Below, in pieces: positions 34,023 to 39,633 of a DNA stretch of 39,633 nt (the stretch's first letter is position 1; the number at the start of each line of letters is the position of its first letter). Source of the DNA: Ectocarpus siliculosus (Eukaryota; Sar; Phaeophyceae; Ectocarpales; Ectocarpaceae); the NCBI GenBank assembly GCA_000310025.1, contig FN649734.1:4334336-4373968 (forward strand). The letters are read 5' to 3'. Under the pieces are notes generated by a model, which worked only from the letters and a program-made list of their open reading frames with translations, was not told the origin of the DNA and did not search any database. The position numbers and the translations under genes were made by a program.

Positions 34023-37000
34023 ATGCGTCGGCTTTCGAGGAGCACGGCGGTGCTGGTTCTGGCCGCGTGCTCTGCACCTGGATGTTTCGCGGAGCAGCCG
34101 CCATCTCTCACGGTATGCACGCATCATTTTTCATTGTCCACATTCCTTCTCATGCGCGTCCCAAAAAATCAACCTTTGGTGTAAATACCGCCGTCCGGCG
34201 ATGCTGTTGGTTGGTGGGAAAAGACGCAGTCTCCCCAAGCAAAGTGAGGCAAAGGGTGCCATGAAACGCTCTCTGGAGTTGCAGCAGTAGTCTAGACCCC
34301 AAGACCGTTGGCAGCAGTAGTTGTCAATCTTACAATTAAGAGCAGTTGTCAGAACCCATGAGCTAGATGCATGTGTGCAGGCATATGCATCCGCGACTGC
34401 TGTTGATGGGGCTTTCAAATATCCAGTATGTAACCCATGTTCGAAGGAATGCCGTGTTTGTGAGTACACCGCGAAACCTTTCAGCCGTCACAAAGAAAAA
34501 CACTCGGTTGCGCTAAGAAGCATCAGTAGACTACTAGGGTGCGAAATCTGATTTCCGGACGCCAAATTGTCTGTCGAAATGTGTTCCACAACGAGTCAAC
34601 TATGCCGTCGAACGTTACCGTCTCATTGTCCGACACGATGCAAGCGAAATGTGTCCCACAACGAGTCAACTGTGCCGTCGAACGTTACCGTCTCATTGTC
34701 CGACACGATGCAAGTACGTGCTTAGCTTACCCTCTGTGGCAAGTTAGGTTACGCACTACGCACACCAACCAGACACCTGTCCACGATGCAGATGGCGGGT
34801 TGTGCTTGGGTTAAGTCGCCTCTCACCCTCCCACGGCCTTCTCACCCGCAACATGTAGCAGTCCGCTTACAGATACTTTGTAGGATGGACCGGATGGAAC
34901 CAAACTGCCTTTGGCTGACTGAGCCTGTCGTCCGTCATGCCCAGGGGGGATATGGTATCACTACAACAGCAGAGTTGCGATTCATCGCTATGATAGTCTA
35001 TCCTGGTGGGCTCTTACGTAGACTTGTGGATATAGGTGGCTTTATTTTGGTTCCGGAGTAAAAATCAAAGAATTTGCACAAAATGGACGAGACGACGGGG
35101 GGGAACCCACGCGAGGCAGCAACCAGTGCACACCTTAAGCTGTGCTGCTGCCCGACGGGACTGGTCTGCGCAGCCAATGAGGGGCAGTCGAATAGCAGTC
35201 CTCGACGACTGAACCTAAGGACCCAGATTTGATTGTGTTGGTTGCTTTGTGTGGGATCTGAAGGGTCATACAATGTAATTGGGGCTCGTGGTGGCTGGCG
35301 AATTGTACAGCAATCGAGAGCGTTTTCGATGCAGATGTGTGGGACGGTTAAATGGGAGAGACAATGAGCTGAACCGTACTAAACGACTCTGAGGTTGCTT
35401 CGATACGTGTCCGTGCACACGGACTGCTACTTCCACATCGCTGCCCCCACCAACCCATCTGTCGCTGCTACCGTCTCATCTACAGGAGACCTTCAAGGCC
35501 GTCATCTTATCGCACCAGCGACCGCCATCTTCTCCCGGGCCTCCTGCCACCGGCGCAGCGCCGGCGACGGCGACGGCGGTGCACCCCCTCGCCCCGGGCG
35601 TCGCCGCGGCCTACCCCGCGGGCGTGGAGCTAGCGGCGGAGGCACTCGCTGACGACCTCGTGCAGTCCTTGTCCGCGCTTCTCGTGCGGGAAAGGGCGGC
35701 GGCGGCGGGGGAGCGATCTCCAGCCGCGGCGGAGTGGACTCTGGCGAAGCTGACGGGCGTCTCTCTCGAGCCTTGGCACGAGGAGGCGGAGCGGCCGGAT
35801 CCAGAAGGGCAGAGGCTAAGGGGTGCGGCGGGGGTAGCGCTCGAGGGCTCCACGGCGGTCGGCGGGGCGAACGGGAACGCCTCTCCCCCGGCGGAAGCGG
35901 AAACCCGTGGATTGTTTGAGGAGGAAGAGAACGAGGGGGGGGGGCTCGGACTGGCGGGGAGCGCGGGGGCGCTGGAGTTCGGGGAGGAAGACTTCCTCCA
36001 GATCGAGAGCACGTGGGTGAACATTGCCATGACCAGCGTCTGCGTGGTGTGCGCCGGGCTCGCCGCTGGGCTGACGATGGGCCTGCTGTCTATCGAACCG
36101 CTCGAGATGGCCATCAAGCAGCGCAGCGGTAAGAGGGGGATGGAGCGCCTGGCCGGTTGATTGCGTTCGTTTTGATGGCACCTTCGGTGTGCCCGATTCG
36201 GGGCCGTAGAAAGGCAATTGCCGGTAGTCTGGAAGGTGTTTTCACGGGTTCCCGTTGCTTTGTTTGACGAATGTCCGCTGAGACGAGTATGGTAGGGGGG
36301 CTCTCCGAAGTGGCGGTACGCGTGCCCGCCGAAGGAAACCGGCACTTTTCATTCAAGTATCAAATGGGCTTGATTTTCGCATCTGTGCCAAGCCAATTTC
36401 ACTGGCACTTTGGCATAGAGCGCCCCCTACTGTGTTGAGCGCGAAGAGGGCTCTGGGGGGAGAGCAGGACGTGACCTGGCCAAACAAATCCCGTAAGGAA
36501 GGTTCTATTCCGCGCAAAAGCAGCAGCAACAGAGCCTTTCCCTTGACTATTTCGACTGCTGTTGACCCGGAGAGGCAAAAATCTAGCAGCTCAACCCGGG
36601 CGATGTAGCGGCCAAGCTGGTGGGGTCGTGCCTCGTGGAGTGCTCTCCGCCGGGCGTTTTCGCTGCGCACATACCTTTCCTGCATCGCCTTTTACTCACC
36701 ACGCACACTCACCTACACGCACACGATTCCTTTGCCTTCTCCGTTCCCCTGTACGGCTGTGGGTCCTCTACGCCTAGAAATTCCGTTTCCCTGACCCCTC
36801 TCCGCCCCCCGGTTCTGAAAAATCAGGCACCCCGGAGGAGCAGCAGCAGGCATCGCGCATCCTACCCCTCGTCAGCCGGCACCACTTCTTGCTGGTGACG
36901 CTGCTGCTGTTCAACAGCCTGGCCAATGAGGTGCGTTCGAGTGGGCGGGGTGGGTGGACCGTGAGGCGAGACTCGGGCGTGGAGTCGGCAGACATGGATC

Positions 37001-39374
37001 CTCGACGTCTCTTGGTTGTTGTTTTTTCTCCCGGCGTGCTTTGCAAGGGTTGGGTCGAGACTATCATAGCAGGCCTGGACAGATGCGACCTTCTCTGGCC
37101 ATGGAGACTTCCATCCAGCACGGGTCATGGCCAGACTAGTCTAGGCTGCGCGTTTTTCCGCCCCTCGAGACGTTACCTTTCGGTTGTTTGTTGGGCCCTC
37201 TTTTATACCTGACCTGATCGGAAACCGCGATGTTTCAAAGCCCCTGCTATTCCTGCTCGTTGTGCCCATCCTCGCCATCACGGGCTTGTGTCGTAGCTTG
37301 TCAGCGCTTCAGGCACCGGCTGTCCACGGCCAGGCTGGAATACGTTGCGCGCATGCTGGTCCTCGTATTCACGCCGCTGGTAGTTTGGCTACGGGTATGC
37401 TTTGGCTATCGGAGGCTTGGTGGTTGAACCGGACGGAAAACCGGTGCCCGGATGTTAGAGCTCAAGTCTAATCCATTAGACTTCTCCGTCAGCGACCCAC
37501 TAGACAACGCGCGAACAACCTTCTTGCACACGACCACCCCGTCAGGCGCTTCCCATCTTTTTGGGGAACCTGGTGCCCTCGTGGCTGGCCGTCATCCTGT
37601 CGGTGTCTCTCGTTCTCTTCTTCGGGGAGATCTTCCCTTCCGCCGTCTTCACGGGGAAGAACCAGCTCGCCATCGCTTCCGGCATGTCCTGGCTCGTCTA
37701 CACCCTCATGATGGTGCTCGGGCCCGTGGCCTGGCCTATCGCGTGGATGCTGGTGAGCGATCGGGCGTGTGCGTGCCGCGTGCTTTTTGTTGTTTTTGTG
37801 TGTGGAGCCCCCGGTAGTTGTGTTGTTGTACAGTAGTGGTGTGCTGAATTTCGCCTGGCCTCCCGCTTTTTTTTTTTAAGAGAGGTTGCATGTTGTTGCG
37901 GCGTGCATGTAAAGGCTTGTGAGGTGAAAGTGCGACGACAAGTAAGGGGGAGGGGGGTCCCGAGGGAGCGACCGGGAAAATGTTGCACAGCGAGACACGA
38001 GACACGACACCGTTCGGTCTGAGTTTTTGTTTTTCGTGGTTCGCCCGGAACGTTCCACCAACCGCTGACTGCGTCCGTGCCTGATGGTGAAACATCGAGG
38101 AGTTGCGTCAATCGCGTTTTTTATCACACGTCAACAACGATACTAATGGATACTTGCCAGAAGAGCGGCCTCGACTCTTGACGACATGATGTCACAACAC
38201 GCGCGCAAACGCGACTGATACATGGCTCCCCTGGCCGAAACCTTCGTTTTTTTTTTGTTTTCTTCTCCTGTGCTATCTCAACCGAACCGACCCCGCGTTC
38301 TATGTTCGCCCTTTCGTCGTTCTCGTTTTCTCTCGTTCTCTCTCTCTCCTCTCTCTCCCTCCTTCTCTCTCTTCCGCCCTCCCTTCTCTTCCCGCGTGCA
38401 ACGATTGTGTCGCTCTGGCGGCAAATCTTTCCCGCAATGCCGTGCATCACACGGGTGGTATGGGTGATGACGATACGGGGTTCGGGGGACCTCTTGGATG
38501 TGGTGGGTTGTTTCGAATGTCCCACCAAACAACCATGGGAACAACCTCGAAAAAACAGGACCGCGTCTTGGGCATCGAGGGGTTCAAGAGGTACAACCGG
38601 GCCGAGATCTCCGCGCTCGTGGAGGTGCAGCAGGAGCTGTCCTGCGAGGACGTCACCAACCTCCCCCTGGTGAGCAGCTATGCATCCCGTAGGTTGCATA
38701 CGACACGACACAACCTGGACCGGTTTTTGAAACCCGATTAGTCAGCAACGTAGATGATGTCACCATCAAGTGATGCTTTTCGGGAAGCCTCTCGACGACA
38801 GGGAGGGTTCCAACGCCTCCCGCCAATATTGGCACCCTCGCCGTTTATCCTGCGGAGTAATCGAGCTCTGAAAATCGGTCAGAGGGGGAGGGTGTTATCT
38901 TGCGTCATGCAACCTACGGAAGCTCTCGGGGAGCCGCTACTTCGTTTCTTGTACCGCAAGTCAGGGAGTACGAGGCGGAGAGCAAGCATGACATCGCTAC
39001 AACAATGGGCGGCTGTGGGCACCACGTCTGCCGTCTCCGTCGGTCGAATTCGTCTTTTACATTACGAGTTGTACCTTCGACGCTCCGGCCCCGTTTGCTC
39101 GAGCGAGACGTCAACCAACTGACGTGCCTTTTGTATATTTGTTTTTTTGTAGTTTCATGGCTATGGTTTCCCGCCTCCCCACGCCCCTTCTCGTGTACCA
39201 ATGGTCTAACAGCTAAGGTATGCAAATCACGAGTACATCGCCCCTCCCCCCCCCCTACTTTCGTCTTCCGTATGCTGTTGTTGTTGCCAGCACGCGGACG
39301 AGGTTTCCATCGTTAACGGCGTTCTTCTCACGGCGGAGAAAAGCGTGGCCGAGGCCATGATCACCATGGACAAG
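34023..39374 (+). CDS. CNNM/CBSDUF-type membrane protein (DUF21 plus start of CBS region), six exons, 3' end outside window
   Basis: Exons are 34023-34112, 35486-36128, 36827-36930, 37546-37752, 38559-38669 and 39291-39374; all are GT/AG and in frame, 413 residues so far. Exon 1 gives a signal-peptide-like start (MRRLSRSTAVLVLAACSAPG, then CFAEQ). Residues 31-200 are Ala/Gly/Glu-rich. The DUF21 domain spans about 204-348: TM1 with AGLAAGLTMGLLSIEPLEM, then SGTPEEQQQASRILPLV, NSLANEALPIFLGNLVP, LVLFFGEIFPSAVF and LGPVAWPIAWML. Then come YNRAEISALVE and DEVSIVNGVLLTAEKSVAEA, the lead-in to the CBS pair that should follow to the right. CNNM proteins (ancient conserved domain; plant CBSDUF) are linked to Mg2+ transport at plasma or organelle membranes. 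The exon 1 link rests on phase and signal-peptide logic; exons 2-6 are secure. Confidence 0.88.
34575..34714 (+). repeat. Two tandem 70-bp repeats in CNNM intron 1
   Basis: Units 34575-34644 and 34645-34714 differ at two positions (GTTCC/GTCCC and TAT/TGT). Both contain CGTCGAACGTTACCG and GTCCGACACGATGCAAG. A unit of 70 is not a multiple of three, which fits noncoding sequence. Confidence 0.9.
37456..37487. repeat. 9-bp inverted repeat in CNNM intron
   Basis: AAGTCTAAT-CC-ATTAGACTT lies between exons 3 and 4. On the minus strand the neighbouring sequence (to about 37411) has a box-B-like CCGGTTCAACC, so it may be another degraded tRNA-like sequence, but the T stem does not pair. Confidence 0.4.
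38322..38400. repeat. CT-rich low-complexity tract in CNNM intron
   Basis: Imperfect CT/CTT pyrimidine tract between exons 4 and 5 of the CNNM gene. Confidence 0.85.
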
Positions 39375-39633
39375 GTAAGGTTCAGACTTCTACATGAGCC
39401 GTAACTGCTGTAGAACGGAAGTCACAAAACCACGCGGCCGACGAACCAAGCCGACTGACAGGTGATGATGATGTTTTGATTTTTTTTTTTCATTGCGTTT
39501 CACGCTTGGAGGCTGATTGTGGAGGCTGGTGCACGATGCCTCCGACAAGTAGAAGTCTGTCTCTTCAACTGCTTGTGCGGGGGAATCCTTGGTTGGTTGT
39601 TGTGAGTTTCGGGGAGGGGGGGGGGGGGGGGGG
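39375..39633. other. CNNM intron running into a poly-G tract at the window end
   Basis: After the donor at 39375 no further exon is visible. The last 16 or so bases are pure G, which may be a real homopolymer or mark a sequencing or assembly limit. Confidence 0.6.

Noticed and set aside
35611-36345. 244-codon minus ORF
   Set aside because: Shadow of CNNM exon 2, which carries the DUF21 motifs on the plus strand.
37411-37502. Functional tRNA on the minus strand
   Set aside because: GGTTCAACC and a strong AAGTCTAAT/ATTAGACTT stem are present, but the T stem does not pair and the anticodon loop cannot be 7 nt.
38124-38711. 195-codon minus ORF, Arg/Glu-rich
   Set aside because: Produced by a CT-rich intron tract and antisense to CNNM exon 5.

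Overview
The window looks like nuclear DNA of a brown alga (Phaeophyceae, Ectocarpus-like) or a close stramenopile relative. Coding sequence is split into many short exons with GT/AG introns that keep reading frame exactly. Introns are rich in CAG/CTG, GA/CT and poly-G tracts. FNIP-type 22-residue repeat genes occur as a family with decayed copies. This is inference from style; no rRNA or organelle marker is present. There are no operons, Shine-Dalgarno sites or CRISPR arrays.

Layout. (1) 402-9024, minus strand: a ten-exon TTC27 (tetratricopeptide repeat protein 27) gene whose 3' end runs off the left edge. Its introns hold a tRNA-like sequence, a duplicated splice acceptor, a 325-bp hairpin and a frameshifted retrotransposon Gag relic. 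(2) 9.37-10.4 kb: a foldback repeat plus a third diverged copy. (3) 11.35-13.24 kb: a broken FNIP-repeat gene. (4) 15693-21744: a complete Mutator-like (MULE) DNA transposon with ~111-bp terminal inverted repeats, a 9-bp target-site duplication and a six-exon transposase gene that splices to an uninterrupted 651-residue protein with DDE and SWIM motifs. (5) 21.8-25.5 kb: mostly gene-poor sequence with short ORF relics. (6) 25558-26532: an intact FNIP-repeat gene. (7) 26.6-30.1 kb: microsatellites, a tRNA-like sequence, a possible EsV-1-7-type motif and a third, badly decayed FNIP copy. (8) 30181-33082, minus strand: a five-exon gene for a conserved-looking protein I cannot name. (9) 34023-39374, plus strand: the first six exons of a CNNM/DUF21-CBS membrane protein gene, divergent from (8), continuing past the right edge.

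Three single-copy housekeeping-type genes (TTC27, the unnamed gene, CNNM) therefore frame a repeat-rich block of about 21 kb. The standout is the MULE: termini, target-site duplication and transposase all look intact, which suggests a recent and possibly autonomous insertion. The three FNIP copies share an intron acceptor at the same place, so their annotated starts probably miss a 5' exon.
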